Of a stretch of 64,000 nt of DNA, positions 55,028 through 64,000 are shown piece after piece. Origin of the DNA: Paraburkholderia caledonica NBRC 102488 (GTDB lineage Bacteria > Pseudomonadota > Gammaproteobacteria > Burkholderiales > Burkholderiaceae). The first letter of the stretch is position 1; each line of letters opens with the position of its first letter. The translations under genes and the position numbers were made by a program. Where the stretch lies: contig NZ_BAYE01000011.1 in the NCBI RefSeq assembly GCF_000685095.1, forward strand, positions 124,001 to 188,000, given 5' to 3'. The notes under the pieces were generated by a model, which saw only the letters and a list, made by a program, of their open reading frames with translations, ran no database searches and was not told the origin of the DNA.

Positions 55028-55184
55028 CTGCGTTGTCGCGCTTCGGCGGCGAGCCGATCCGAACCGGCCTGCGAGCGTAACCGGGTAACGCACATACCAG
55101 CATAATCGCTTGCCTAGTTGCGCTCGTGCGCAATCGCTACGATGGGCGGACCGTTGAAACGGATAACCACCGCGGGAGCCCATC

Positions 55185-55508
55185 ATGAAGCGTTTTCACA
55201 TTGCACTCGCTGTTGCGAGCCTCGACGAATCGATTGTCGACTACAGCCGCCGGCTCGGACAATCGCCCGATGCTGTCGTGCCCGGCAAATACGCTATGTG
55301 GCGAACCGACCTGCTCAACTTCTCGATCAACGAGAAACCGGAGCAAGCGGGTCAACTGCGGCACGTCGGATTCGAAGACGATACCGCCAACGCGTATTCA
55401 AGCAGCGTCGATGTGAACGGACTGGAGTGGGAGCTGTTTCCGGCCGCTGAGCAGGATGCGCGAATCGTCAGCACGTATGGCGTAGCTGTGCGCTCAGCGC
55501 AAGCATAG
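55185..55508 (+). CDS. Glyoxalase/VOC-superfamily protein
   Basis: 107 aa, GGGAGCCCATC before the ATG. FHIALAVASLDESIVDYSRR, GKYAMWRTDLLNFSIN, LRHVGFEDD and NGLEWELFPAAE fit a single VOC module of the type seen in CadI/ArsI-like proteins. The metal-ligand pattern H5, H (LRHVGF) and E (WELFP) is present. Substrate unknown. Confidence 0.75.
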   Translation: MKRFHIALAVASLDESIVDYSRRLGQSPDAVVPGKYAMWRTDLLNFSINEKPEQAGQLRHVGFEDDTANAYSSSVDVNGLEWELFPAAEQDARIVSTYGVAVRSAQA

Positions 55509-55643
55509 ACAGGAGCCTCACGCGCTGCCGGGCACCTGTCTCCGGCTCGCAATCGAGCTGACCGGAACCTCACACCAGCCTGTTGATGGCGCGGGGCAGT
55601 CATCGACTACTTAACCATGGCGCCGCTACGCACAGCACCATGG

Positions 55644-56579
55644 TCAGGGTAGGCCACTATCCTTATCGCTCACCCTGTTCCAGCCTGGGCCCGGATCGAA
55701 CGACTTCGTTGCCTCGGCTTTCGCGGCGGTCTGCGGGCCAAGGTCACGCTCATAGACCTGCCCGGCATGACTCACCATCAAAGTCTTGATACCCGTATCT
55801 CCGTAACGCACCGGCCAGGCGATGATGGCGAAACCTCCGAACAGCTTGCCGTTGACAACGTAGTCATAGGCTCCGCCAGGCGCATGCGGTCCCTGTGAAT
55901 CGAGCAACTTGTAGTGATACCCGTGGTAACCGGCGTTCTGGGTGTTGCGCGCGCTTGCATTAACGAACGCGTCGCCGAGTGGACTTGGTGGGTCGTCCGG
56001 TCCCGTCGGCCAGTACAGACCGTCGTGTTTGCCTGGCGAGCTCACCATCTTCGAAGCGTAGTCGAGCACGCCCTCGCCGTCGTGATTGGTCTGCGCGTAT
56101 TCGCGTTGTGCATCGTAGATTGCGAGCATCGTCTGAATGACGGCCAGCTCGTTGCGGCCGATGCGTCGTTCCCGCATCTCTTCCGCGCCAGCGCGCGTGT
56201 CGAAGTGCCATCCCCGGTCGGTCTTCACGAGTGGAATTGGCAGCGTCCAGCCATCGTCGCCTACCGCGATCTCCGCGTGCCGTGTATCTATCGGCTTGAT
56301 CGCATGCGACTTTGACCACATCGTGAGAAACGCATCCCGCACCTGCGCGCCAACTGGCGGAATCAGATTGCGAAAGTCCTTGCCGAAGATGGTGCGCAAT
56401 GTGTCCTCGCGGTCTTTGACAATTGCGTCACCAAAGGCATTCATTGCGGCCTCCGGAGTAGCGAAGTTCTGCTGAGCATGAGCCGCAGGCGAGATTGCCA
56501 CCGCGAAAATCGCCGTGATCGCGAGGTTAGTGAAAATGGCAGTCAGCCACTTCCGGAGAGCGTGTGAATAGAGTTTCAT
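55644..56579 (-). CDS. DUF2950 exported protein
   Basis: 311 aa. Signal peptide (AIFTNLAITAIFAVAISPAA, then HAQ). FATPEAAMNAFGDAIVKDRE, KTDRGWHFDTRAGAEEMRER, RIGRNELAVIQTMLAIYDAQ and REYA define DUF2950 (found in periplasmic proteins). GFAIIAWPVRYGDTGIKTLM and VSHAGQVYERDLG near the end. Role unknown. No operon partner. Confidence 0.88.
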   Translation of the reverse strand: MKLYSHALRKWLTAIFTNLAITAIFAVAISPAAHAQQNFATPEAAMNAFGDAIVKDREDTLRTIFGKDFRNLIPPVGAQVRDAFLTMWSKSHAIKPIDTRHAEIAVGDDGWTLPIPLVKTDRGWHFDTRAGAEEMRERRIGRNELAVIQTMLAIYDAQREYAQTNHDGEGVLDYASKMVSSPGKHDGLYWPTGPDDPPSPLGDAFVNASARNTQNAGYHGYHYKLLDSQGPHAPGGAYDYVVNGKLFGGFAIIAWPVRYGDTGIKTLMVSHAGQVYERDLGPQTAAKAEATKSFDPGPGWNRVSDKDSGLP

Positions 56580-56723
56580 GGTTCCTGCTCCTCAGCGCCG
56601 CCCGCCGCGCATGCCAGGTGTCGAAAGTGCCTTGACCACATCTATGGCGAAACGATGAAAGTACCGGCTAGCACAACTCGCTTACGAACTCGCACCGGGT
56701 GACCGCTCCGCAGCGCGCTGCGT

Positions 56724-57719
56724 TCAGCTCGCACTGATTTCGTTTGAAAGCGGCTTGCCCGTCTCGAACTCCGTGACGCTTTGCAGGGTTGTCTCGCAGA
56801 TGGTCGTCACCGCTTCGCGCGTGAGAAAGGCCTGATGGCCCGTGACGATCACGTTCGGGAACGTGACGAGCCGCTGAAGCACGTCGTCGGTGATGATGGT
56901 GCCGGACAGGTCGCGGAAGAAAAGGTCCGCCTCCTGCTCGTACACGTCGATCGCGAGACCGCCTAGCTGTCCGCTTTTCAGCGCATCGATGACCGCTTCG
57001 GTGTCGATAAGCGCGCCGCGGCTCGTGTTGATCAGAAGCGCGCCGCGCTTCGCGCGCGCGAGCGTGCTGGCATCGATGATGTGGTACGTCTCCGGAGTGA
57101 GCGGACAATGCAGCGAAATGATGTCCGCACTCTCGCCGATTTCCTTCGGCCGCGCATAGCGCGCGCCCAGCGCCTCAAATTCCGCTGATGGGAACTTGTC
57201 GTAGCCAATCACGCTGCAGCCGAAGCCCAGCATGATCTTCGTGAACACGCGCCCGATCTTACCGGTACCGATCACGGCCACCACCTTGCCGTTCAGGTCG
57301 AAGCCCATCAGGCCGTCGAGAGAGAAATTGAAGTCGCGCGTGCGGTTATAGGCACGCTGGATCTTGCGGTTGATCGCCATCAGCAACGCGACCGCATGTT
57401 CAGCGACCGCGTTCGGCGAATAGTTCACCACTCGTACTACCTTGATCCGGAGGTCCTGCGCTGCTTTCAGGTCGACATTGTTAAAGCCGGTGCAGCGCAG
57501 CGCGACGAGCTTCGTGCCGCCGTGCACGAGCGCCTGCAGCACGGCGGCATCCGCACGATCGTTGACGAAGATACACACGGCGCCGTGGTTCGCGGCGAGG
57601 CTGACCGTTTCGATGTCGAGCGGGACGTCGAAATACTGAAGCCGATGGCGATGCCCCGCGTTCGCGGCATTCAGATACTCGCGGTCATAAGGCTTGGCGC
57701 TGAAGACGGCTATTTCCAT
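56724..57719 (-). CDS. ldhA: D-lactate dehydrogenase (2-hydroxyacid dehydrogenase family)
   Basis: 331 aa from ATG 57719, with GGAGATCATC upstream. NAD motif VIGTGKIGRVF, Arg in INTSRGALIDTEAV, Glu in IDVYEQEADLFFRD and His in IVTGHQAFLTREA form the catalytic triad. FYFRDLSG-type element (LFFRDLSGTIITDD) and YFDVPLD at the start are characteristic of fermentative D-LDH. Reduces pyruvate to D-lactate. 67 bp after the AspT-like gene on the same strand, so probably one operon. Confidence 0.9.
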   Translation of the reverse strand: MEIAVFSAKPYDREYLNAANAGHRHRLQYFDVPLDIETVSLAANHGAVCIFVNDRADAAVLQALVHGGTKLVALRCTGFNNVDLKAAQDLRIKVVRVVNYSPNAVAEHAVALLMAINRKIQRAYNRTRDFNFSLDGLMGFDLNGKVVAVIGTGKIGRVFTKIMLGFGCSVIGYDKFPSAEFEALGARYARPKEIGESADIISLHCPLTPETYHIIDASTLARAKRGALLINTSRGALIDTEAVIDALKSGQLGGLAIDVYEQEADLFFRDLSGTIITDDVLQRLVTFPNVIVTGHQAFLTREAVTTICETTLQSVTEFETGKPLSNEISAS

Positions 57720-57786
57720 GATGATCTCCGTGGCAATTTTTGATGCAGGAGTGCCGGGTGCGGTCGCTAACGGCTGGTGATTCGCG

Positions 57787-59379
57787 CTATCCACTGGCGA
57801 GCGCCGCGGCGACCTGCACGAACAGAATCTTTGCGATGGTCATCGACGGGAAAATCATCGCGTAGCCGACGTCCGGGCGGTCGGTCGGCGCAATGCGATT
57901 GGCAAAGGCGAGGATCGCGGGATTGCCCGTCGCGCCGCATAAGACGCCCACCGTCATGTCGAACGGCAGCCTGAAGATCCACAGGCAGACCGCCGCCGTC
58001 ACGACGACGAGCGCGAGCAGGATCGTCACGCCATAGAGCAGGAAGGACACGCCGGTTACGCCGATGGTCGCGAAGAACTTTGGCCCCGAAGCGATGCCTA
58101 CCTGCGCGAGAAAGATGGTCAGGCCGAGGTTGCGCAGCACGAGATTGGCCGAGAGCGGCATCGTCCAGACAAAAGGTCCGAAGCGCCGCACCCGGCCGAG
58201 CACGAGTGCCACCAGCAGCACTGCCGCCAGCCCGAGCGCGAGCTTGCCGATGCCTGGAATGGATAGTGGAATGGCACCCGCCAGCAAGCCGAGCGCCGCT
58301 CCGGCGCCGATCGAGATGAAGCTCAGTTCGGCAGTACCCTTGATGGAGTCGCCGAAGAACGCACGAACCGCCTTGATCTGGGTGCGATCGAGCAGCAGAC
58401 CGACGCGGTCGCCATATTCGAGGATGAGGTCCGGGTTCGGCATCAGGTCGGCGTCGCCCCGGCGCACGTGCGCAATAGTGCAGACGACGCCCTCGGGAAA
58501 GCGGATGTCGCGCAGCATGCGCCCGACCACGAGCCGGCTCGACGCGAACACACGCGCGTAGTCCAGGTCTTCGCGGTGACTCGTCATACGCCCCGGCTGC
58601 AGTTCGCCAAACAGCGTCGTGGCCTCGTGCAGCACGGCCGGGTCGGTGGAGGTCGCGAGCAGGACGTCGTCGGCACGCAGGACGAGGTCGTCGGCGGCTG
58701 GGCGGTTGCGGTGCTCGCGACGCACGGCCGCGATCGCCAGGCCGGTAGGCATGCGCGCCGCCAGCTGCGCCATGTTCAACCCGATAAACGCAGGATTGCG
58801 CAGCGCGATCTCGGCCGTTTCGATGAGCGGGGGCGGCGGGCGCACGATGTTCGGTTTAAGCAATGCACTAAGGGCATACAGGAAGAGAATCGGCCCGGCA
58901 ACACCGAACGGATACGCGACGCTGTAGCCCACCGCCGGCCCGTCGCTTTTCACAGCGGCGATCGCGGCCTGCAGGCTCGCCGTGCTGGTGCCGGCACCGG
59001 CGAACATACCAAGCGATTCGTCGAGTTTCACGCCGAAGAGCGGCACGAACGCGACCGCGACCAGTCCCGAGACGATCACGCCGAGCGCGGCGGCGGCGTT
59101 GGCCTTGAGGCCGTCCGGACTCGTCAGTCCCTTGAAGAACTGGTCGCCATACTGGATACCGATACCGTAGAGGAACAGCAGAAGCCCGAATGTGCCGAGC
59201 AACGCGGGCGGTGCGGACTTCGGTGCGAAGCCGCCGATTGCCAGGCCGACGAACAGCACTGCGCCCGAGCCGAGCGACACTCCTTTAATGCTGATCTCAC
59301 CGACCAAGTATCCCAAGGCCACCGTGAGAAACAGCACGAAGAGCGGCTGCGTTTCGAGCAACGTCCTGACCGTATCCAT
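57787..59379 (-). CDS. AspT-type antiporter with two RCK_C (TrkA_C) domains
   Basis: 530 aa from ATG 59379, with AAGGAACCGCC upstream. Five or so spans on each side of a soluble middle. Symmetric motifs GTFGLLLFLYGIGIQYGDQF, FAGAGTSTASLQAAIA and the second-half GVLCGATGNPAILAFANRI are AAE-family signatures. The centre holds two RCK_C units (LRADDVLLATSTDPAVL; LEYGDRVGLLLDRTQIKAV). The family exchanges aspartate for alanine; here the ldhA neighbour suggests an organic or amino acid exchange under fermentation, inferred. Confidence 0.88.
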   Translation of the reverse strand: MDTVRTLLETQPLFVLFLTVALGYLVGEISIKGVSLGSGAVLFVGLAIGGFAPKSAPPALLGTFGLLLFLYGIGIQYGDQFFKGLTSPDGLKANAAAALGVIVSGLVAVAFVPLFGVKLDESLGMFAGAGTSTASLQAAIAAVKSDGPAVGYSVAYPFGVAGPILFLYALSALLKPNIVRPPPPLIETAEIALRNPAFIGLNMAQLAARMPTGLAIAAVRREHRNRPAADDLVLRADDVLLATSTDPAVLHEATTLFGELQPGRMTSHREDLDYARVFASSRLVVGRMLRDIRFPEGVVCTIAHVRRGDADLMPNPDLILEYGDRVGLLLDRTQIKAVRAFFGDSIKGTAELSFISIGAGAALGLLAGAIPLSIPGIGKLALGLAAVLLVALVLGRVRRFGPFVWTMPLSANLVLRNLGLTIFLAQVGIASGPKFFATIGVTGVSFLLYGVTILLALVVVTAAVCLWIFRLPFDMTVGVLCGATGNPAILAFANRIAPTDRPDVGYAMIFPSMTIAKILFVQVAAALASG

Positions 59380-59813
59380 GGCGGTTCCTTTTTTGCCTTG
59401 GAGCGAAGACGCAGCAGCGAATGAGCCCCGTGCGTCCAGGACACGATCCCGCCACCAGCGTGGCGCTCGTCGGGGCATTCCGGCTGCGATCGAAGGCTTT
59501 CCGATTGTTGGAATGTGCAGCCCGAAGGCGCATCTACAAATTTATGTTCAATCCGATCGTGAAGACAATAGGACTATCGACCGATGTCGCGCACGCGGCG
59601 GCGACTGTAGGCTAGCTGTGGCAGTGTCACGATCCTGATATCGGTCACGGCTTGACATGAGCGCCCCTGGACGACCCAACGGCGTCCGGTGTGCAGGTAC
59701 GCGGCGGAATACCCGGCTGCCCAGGTCATCGGGGCAGTTCACGGCGCCTTCCAGACGAGTTCGCGCCGCTCGAAGCAGCACGTTTCAGCCGGGCGTCAAA
59801 CGGAGTCGCGCCG
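59380..59813. other. Divergent promoter region of AspT-like and PTS genes
   Basis: 434 bp between divergent genes. No gene with a ribosome binding site seen, and no clear palindrome. An in-frame extension of the PTS gene to 59691 exists but lacks EIIA homology. Confidence 0.45.
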
Positions 59814-62369
59814 ATGAAAGCTCTTCAGCGTCCACTACGCATCGAGTTGGTCGCGCCTCTTTCGGGCGTCATGGTGCCGCTCGAAACCGTGCCCGATCCG
59901 GTCTTCGCACAGAAGATGGTCGGCGACGGCATATCGATCGATCCGACTTCGCACGAATTGCTATCGCCGCTTCCCGGTAAGGTCACACAACTGCATAGTT
60001 CCAACCATGCCGTCACGATCACGGGCGCGAGCGGGCTCGAAGTGCTGCTTCACATCGGGCTCGACACCGTATTGCTACGCGGCGAAGGTTTCACCCCGCT
60101 CATCAAGGAAGGCGATACGGTCGCGACGGGCCAGCCGCTGATCCGGTTCGATCCGGTCTACGTCGGCGCCAAAGCGACCAGCCTGCTGACCCAGATGGTG
60201 ATCGCCAACGGCGACCGGGTGACGCGCTACGTGCCCGCGAAAGGCCTCGTTACCGCGGCCGGTGACGTCGCACTGACTGTCGAACTCGCCGACGATACAG
60301 CCAAAGATCAGACCGCCCGCGCGACCGGCGCAATCGTCTCCGACGAGGTCACCCTGCCGAATCCCGCAGGCATGCATGCGAGGCCCGCCGCGGTCTTCGC
60401 CGGCGCGGCGAAAAAGTACGAGTCCGAGATCCGCCTGCTGCACGGCAGCAACAGCGCGAACGCCAAGTCGATCGTGTCCATCATGGTGCTCGCGACGAAG
60501 TTCGGCGACAGGGTACGCATCCAGGCCACCGGTCCTGACGCGGGAGAAGCCGCTAGCGTGCTTGCGCGTCTGCTCGCCGAAGGTTCGGGCGAAAAGGCCG
60601 CCGACGCACCCGCCTTTGCCCCGACGAGTCTCGCGCCCCCGAGTGGATCGTCTGGCGAGCCCGCCGTCGTCAAACGCGCGCAGCCTGCCGATGTCAACGA
60701 ACTCACTGGCGTATCGGCTTCCCCCGGCCTCGCCGTCGGCAAAATCGTGCAGTTCCGCCAGCAGGTCATCGACGTCAAGGAAGCCGGCGAATCGCCGCAG
60801 CGCGAACGCGTGCGGCTCGAAGCTGCACACCACGAAGCGCGTCAGAACATCGAGGCGCTCAAAGCGAAACTCACCGATCCGTCGAAAGCGCAGATTCTCG
60901 ACGCGCACCTGGAACTGCTCGAAGACCCCGATCTCAACGGCATGGCGATCGGCAGCATCAGCGAAGGCAAAAGCGCGGGCTTCGCGTGGCGCGCCGCCTT
61001 CGAGCAGCAGGCAGCGACACTCGAAAAGCTCGACAATCCGCTGCTGCGCGAGCGCGCGGGCGACATCCGCGATGTCGGCCGGCGTGTGCTGGCGCTGCTG
61101 GCAGGCATGCAGCAGGCGCAGATCGACGTACCCGCCGACTCGATCCTGATCGCCGAAGAGCTCTCCCCGTCCGACACCGCTTCACTCGATCGAACCAAAG
61201 TGCTCGGTTTCTGCACGACGACGGGGGGCGCCACGAGCCACGTCGCGATTCTCGCCCGCTCGCTCGGCATTCCGGCGATCTGCGGCATCGACGAAGATGC
61301 GCTGCAACTCGCCGACGGTACGCTCGTCGTGCTGGACGGTTCGCATGGCAGCTTGCGGCGCAACCCGAGCGCCGGTGAAGTCGAAAAGGCACGCGAGCGC
61401 ATCAGCCGTCAGGCCGAAAAACGCGAAGAAGAGAAGCTCGCTGCGAGCAAACTCGCCATGACGGCCGACGGTCACCGCGTCGAAGTCGTCGCGAACATCC
61501 GCAACGCAAAGGAAGCGCGCGATGCGGTTGCGGCGGGTGCCGAAGGTGTGGGTTTGTTGCGCTCGGAATTCCTGTTCGACGATCGCGACACCGCACCGTC
61601 CGAAGACGAACAGGCCACCGAGTATTGCGCCGTTGCCGAAGCGCTCGGCCGTGAACGCCCGCTCGTGATCCGCACGCTCGACGCGGGTGGAGACAAACCG
61701 CTCTCCTACATGCCGCTGCCGAAAGAGGACAACCCGTTCCTCGGCCTGCGCGGCGTGCGTGTGAGCCTCGATCGCCCGGACATTTTTCGCACGCAGCTGC
61801 GAGCGATTCTGCGCGCCGCTTCAATCGGCAATCTGCATGTCATGTTCCCGATGGTCGCCGCGATCGAGGAAGTGCTCGCAGCAAAAAAGATCCTGCTGGA
61901 AGAAGCCGGCGACCGCGCGAACAGCATCAAGGTCGGCGTGATGATCGAAGTGCCGGCCGCTGCTCTGATCGCCGAGCCGCTCGCGCGCGAAGTCGACTTC
62001 TTCTCGATCGGCACGAACGATCTGACGCAATACACGCTCGCGATGGACCGCGGGCATCCAAAGCTCGCCAGGCAGGCCGACGCGCTTCACCCGGCGGTGT
62101 TGCGCCTGATCGGCATGACGGTCGAAGGCGCGCATAAGCACGGCAAATGGGTCGGCGTGTGCGGCGGCATCGCATCGGATGCGATCGCTGTGCCGGTGCT
62201 CGTAGGCCTCGGTGTCGACGAGCTTTCGGTCAGCGTTCCCGCCGTCGGTTCAATCAAGGCACAGCTCGCCCGGCTGACGATGGACCGCGCGCGTCAGCTC
62301 GCCGCAGAAGTAGTGCGGCTTGGCACCGCCGCGGAGGTCCGCGCCCTCCTCGCTCCGTTCGCCGAATAA
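59814..62369 (+). CDS. Multiphosphoryl transfer protein EIIA(Glc)-HPr-EI of the sugar PTS
   Basis: 851 aa from ATG 59814, with CGGAG 9 nt upstream. Residues 1-160 are EIIA-Glc (SSNHAVTITGASGLEVLLHI then GLDTVLLRGEGF, with the active His in LLHIGLDT). Residues about 180-265 are HPr, with its His in NPAGMHARPAA. From about residue 300 comes enzyme I: GGATSHVAILARSLGIPAIC with the phospho-His, TLDAGGDKPLSYMPLPKEDN, FFSIGTNDLTQYTLAMDRGH. One chain carries phosphate from PEP to the sugar-specific EIICB coded 22 bp downstream. Confidence 0.93.
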   Translation: MKALQRPLRIELVAPLSGVMVPLETVPDPVFAQKMVGDGISIDPTSHELLSPLPGKVTQLHSSNHAVTITGASGLEVLLHIGLDTVLLRGEGFTPLIKEGDTVATGQPLIRFDPVYVGAKATSLLTQMVIANGDRVTRYVPAKGLVTAAGDVALTVELADDTAKDQTARATGAIVSDEVTLPNPAGMHARPAAVFAGAAKKYESEIRLLHGSNSANAKSIVSIMVLATKFGDRVRIQATGPDAGEAASVLARLLAEGSGEKAADAPAFAPTSLAPPSGSSGEPAVVKRAQPADVNELTGVSASPGLAVGKIVQFRQQVIDVKEAGESPQRERVRLEAAHHEARQNIEALKAKLTDPSKAQILDAHLELLEDPDLNGMAIGSISEGKSAGFAWRAAFEQQAATLEKLDNPLLRERAGDIRDVGRRVLALLAGMQQAQIDVPADSILIAEELSPSDTASLDRTKVLGFCTTTGGATSHVAILARSLGIPAICGIDEDALQLADGTLVVLDGSHGSLRRNPSAGEVEKARERISRQAEKREEEKLAASKLAMTADGHRVEVVANIRNAKEARDAVAAGAEGVGLLRSEFLFDDRDTAPSEDEQATEYCAVAEALGRERPLVIRTLDAGGDKPLSYMPLPKEDNPFLGLRGVRVSLDRPDIFRTQLRAILRAASIGNLHVMFPMVAAIEEVLAAKKILLEEAGDRANSIKVGVMIEVPAAALIAEPLAREVDFFSIGTNDLTQYTLAMDRGHPKLARQADALHPAVLRLIGMTVEGAHKHGKWVGVCGGIASDAIAVPVLVGLGVDELSVSVPAVGSIKAQLARLTMDRARQLAAEVVRLGTAAEVRALLAPFAE

Positions 62370-62391
62370 GCAGTTCAACAGGAGACCGGCC

Positions 62392-64000
62392 GTGTTCAAA
62401 CATGCGTTCGGAGTGTTGCAGAAGGTCGGCAAGTCGTTGATGCTGCCGGTCGCTGTACTTCCCGTGGCCGGCCTGTTGCTCGGCCTCGGCGCGACCGATT
62501 TCCACGGTTACGTGCCGGCCATCGTGCTCGCCCTGATGAAGAACGCGGGCGACGTGATTTTTGCCAATCTGCCGCTGATCTTCGCAATTGGCGTGGCGCT
62601 CGGGTTTACCGAAAACGACGGCGTCTCGGGCATCGCCGCAACGATCGGGTATCTCGTCATGACGGCTACGCTCGGCGTGATCGCCAAGGTGGAAGGCATC
62701 GAGCCCGACATGATCATGGGCATTCCGTCGATTCAGACCGGTGTATTCGGCGGCATCCTCGCGGGCGGCCTGGCGGCCTGGATGTTCAACCGCTACTACA
62801 AAATCGCGCTGCCGGCCTACCTGGGGTTTTTCGCCGGCAAGCGCTTCGTGCCCATCGTGACAGCAATCGGTTCGATCGTGCTCGGTGCGATCCTGTCCGT
62901 TGTCTGGCCGCCCATCGGCAGTGTGATCAAGGCCTTTTCGCAGTGGGCAGCGGTGTCCGACCCGCGCACTGCGGCAACGGTCTATGGCTTTGTCGAGCGT
63001 CTGCTGATTCCGTTCGGCCTGCATCACATCTGGAACGTGCCGTTCTTCTTCGAGGCAGGCAGCTTCCTCGATCCCACAACCGGCAAGGTGGTTCACGGAG
63101 ACATCACCCGGTTCTTTGCGGGGGATCGCACTGCGGGCATCCTGGCGGGCGCGTTCCTGTTCAAGATGTTCGGCCTGCCAGCGGCGGCGATCGCAATCTG
63201 GCACTGCGCCAAGCCCGAGAATAAGGTCGCCGTTGGCGGCATGATGGTCTCGGCCGCACTGACCTCGTTCCTCACCGGCATCACCGAGCCAATCGAGTTC
63301 GCGTTTTTGTTCGTTGCCCCTGTGCTCTATCTTATCCACGCATGTCTCGCGGCCTCGGCGCAGTTCGTGGCCAACACGCTCGGCATGCGCATGGGCTTCA
63401 CCTTTTCGCAGGGCGGCATCGACTTCGTGATGTTCAATCTAATCGGCAACAAGTCGACTCATGCGTGGTACGTCTTTATTCTCGGGCCGATCTACGCGGT
63501 GATCTACTACGGCGTTTTTCGTTTCGTGATCACCCGCTTCAATCTCAAGACGCCGGGCCGCGAGGACGACACCGTCGAAACCGCGAAGGTAAGCACCGCT
63601 GGCGTCGGCGGACGTTCGCGCGAATTGGTGCTCGCCTTCGGCGGCCGTTCCAACATCGACAGCCTGGACGCCTGCATCACGCGCCTGCGCATCTCGGTGA
63701 AGGACCCCGCGCTCGTCAATGAAGGCAAACTCAAGGCGCTCGGCGCCGCGGGCGTCGTGCGGGTCGGCAACGGCGTTCAGGCGATCTTCGGACCATTGTC
63801 CGAAAACATGAAAACCGACATGCACGAATACCTGAAGACAGCAGGCAGCGAAGCCGACCTCGCAGCAGCGGACGGAACGGCTGTCGCGGAGGCCACCGCG
63901 CCGACCGCGACCGCAATCGGGAGCGCCCAGGCCTCGGCGCACAGCACGACGCAACACGCGGCGCGTGTTGAAAAAATCCGCGCTGCGTTGGGTGGCGTCG
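62392..64000 (+). CDS. ptsG: PtsG-like glucose/N-acetylglucosamine EIICB (3' end beyond window)
   Basis: GTG start at 62392, with AGGAG 7 nt upstream; open to the right edge. N-terminal FKHAFGVLQKVGKSLMLPVA is very close to E. coli PtsG, as are YLGFFAGKRFVPIV, IPFGLHHIWNVPFF and LTSFLTGITEPIEFAFLF. After LKTPGREDDTVETAK comes EIIB with its phospho-Cys in DSLDACITRLRISV. A linker rich in Ala/Thr then leads to AARVEKIRAALGGV, which looks like the start of a second EIIB. Same transcript as the EIIA-HPr-EI gene. Confidence 0.92.
   Translation, partial: MFKHAFGVLQKVGKSLMLPVAVLPVAGLLLGLGATDFHGYVPAIVLALMKNAGDVIFANLPLIFAIGVALGFTENDGVSGIAATIGYLVMTATLGVIAKVEGIEPDMIMGIPSIQTGVFGGILAGGLAAWMFNRYYKIALPAYLGFFAGKRFVPIVTAIGSIVLGAILSVVWPPIGSVIKAFSQWAAVSDPRTAATVYGFVERLLIPFGLHHIWNVPFFFEAGSFLDPTTGKVVHGDITRFFAGDRTAGILAGAFLFKMFGLPAAAIAIWHCAKPENKVAVGGMMVSAALTSFLTGITEPIEFAFLFVAPVLYLIHACLAASAQFVANTLGMRMGFTFSQGGIDFVMFNLIGNKSTHAWYVFILGPIYAVIYYGVFRFVITRFNLKTPGREDDTVETAKVSTAGVGGRSRELVLAFGGRSNIDSLDACITRLRISVKDPALVNEGKLKALGAAGVVRVGNGVQAIFGPLSENMKTDMHEYLKTAGSEADLAAADGTAVAEATAPTATAIGSAQASAHSTTQHAARVEKIRAALGGV

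Noticed and set aside
1..64000. CRISPR arrays, tRNA or rRNA genes, insertion sequences, toxin-antitoxin pairs
   Set aside because: No regularly spaced repeats, cloverleaf-like intergenic sequence, transposase motifs or paired small toxin genes were seen.

Overview
The window looks like chromosomal DNA of a Burkholderiaceae bacterium, most likely Paraburkholderia or Caballeronia. The base composition is GC-rich. Most starts carry GGAG or AGGAG ribosome binding sites. The set of families (OmpC-type porin, RcnB, CsbD, DUF2950, GYD, many LysR/IclR/LacI regulators, metabolite MFS carriers) is typical of that group. I see no rRNA, tRNA, CRISPR array, insertion sequence or prophage. It reads as an accessory, catabolism-rich region made of small regulated clusters. 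All family assignments are from reading motifs; no database search was run.

Layout. 0-3 kb: an ECF sigma factor, its zinc-binding anti-sigma factor, a Tat-exported metallophosphoesterase and a cupredoxin cut by the window edge; two nearly identical ECF-type promoters tie the four genes together. 3-17 kb: a LysR remnant, an alpha/beta hydrolase, an HxlR/MFS pair, a phospholipase-D-type synthase, a PRISE-type reductase, an IclR/MHS-carrier/type II dehydroquinase-like cluster, two SDR enzymes each beside a divergent regulator, and an XRE-cupin/GNAT pair. 18-22 kb: a two-partner secretion pair, TpsA with GLUG-like repeats plus TpsB. 22-32 kb: a large soluble hybrid histidine kinase, an orphan YejA-like binding protein, Tim44-like and CBS proteins, NhaR, a chemoreceptor and a major porin.

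34-38 kb holds a sugar-acid-like cluster (MFS carrier, DapA-type aldolase, LacI regulator) with two LacI-type operators in front. 38-44.5 kb is a lysine/2-aminoadipate catabolic cluster: DUF1338 2-oxoadipate decarboxylase (HglS-like), ALDH7/AmaB-like dehydrogenase, FAD amine oxidase and aminotransferase, with a divergent LysR gene and two copies of a dyad upstream of amaB. 47-51.4 kb is an unusual tightly packed operon: a sigma-54 AAA+ activator with a long TPR-like C-terminus, a DUF917 (S-methyl-thiohydantoin desulfurase-type) protein and an Asp/Glu/hydantoin racemase. 45-46 kb and 52-56 kb hold small stress-type or lineage-specific genes, including two small proteins sharing an ExxHLxRV...YWRxR signature. 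56.7-64 kb holds D-lactate dehydrogenase and an AspT-type antiporter, then a divergent EIIA-HPr-EI fusion and PtsG-like EIICB forming a complete sugar phosphotransferase system, cut by the right edge.

The strongest candidates for something new are the ECF regulon, where the shared promoter is visible in the sequence, and the sigma-54/TPR/DUF917/racemase operon. Smaller leads are the altered pocket residues of the dehydroquinase-like protein, an SDR lacking its Tyr/Lys pair, the small YWR proteins and several palindromes that look like operators.
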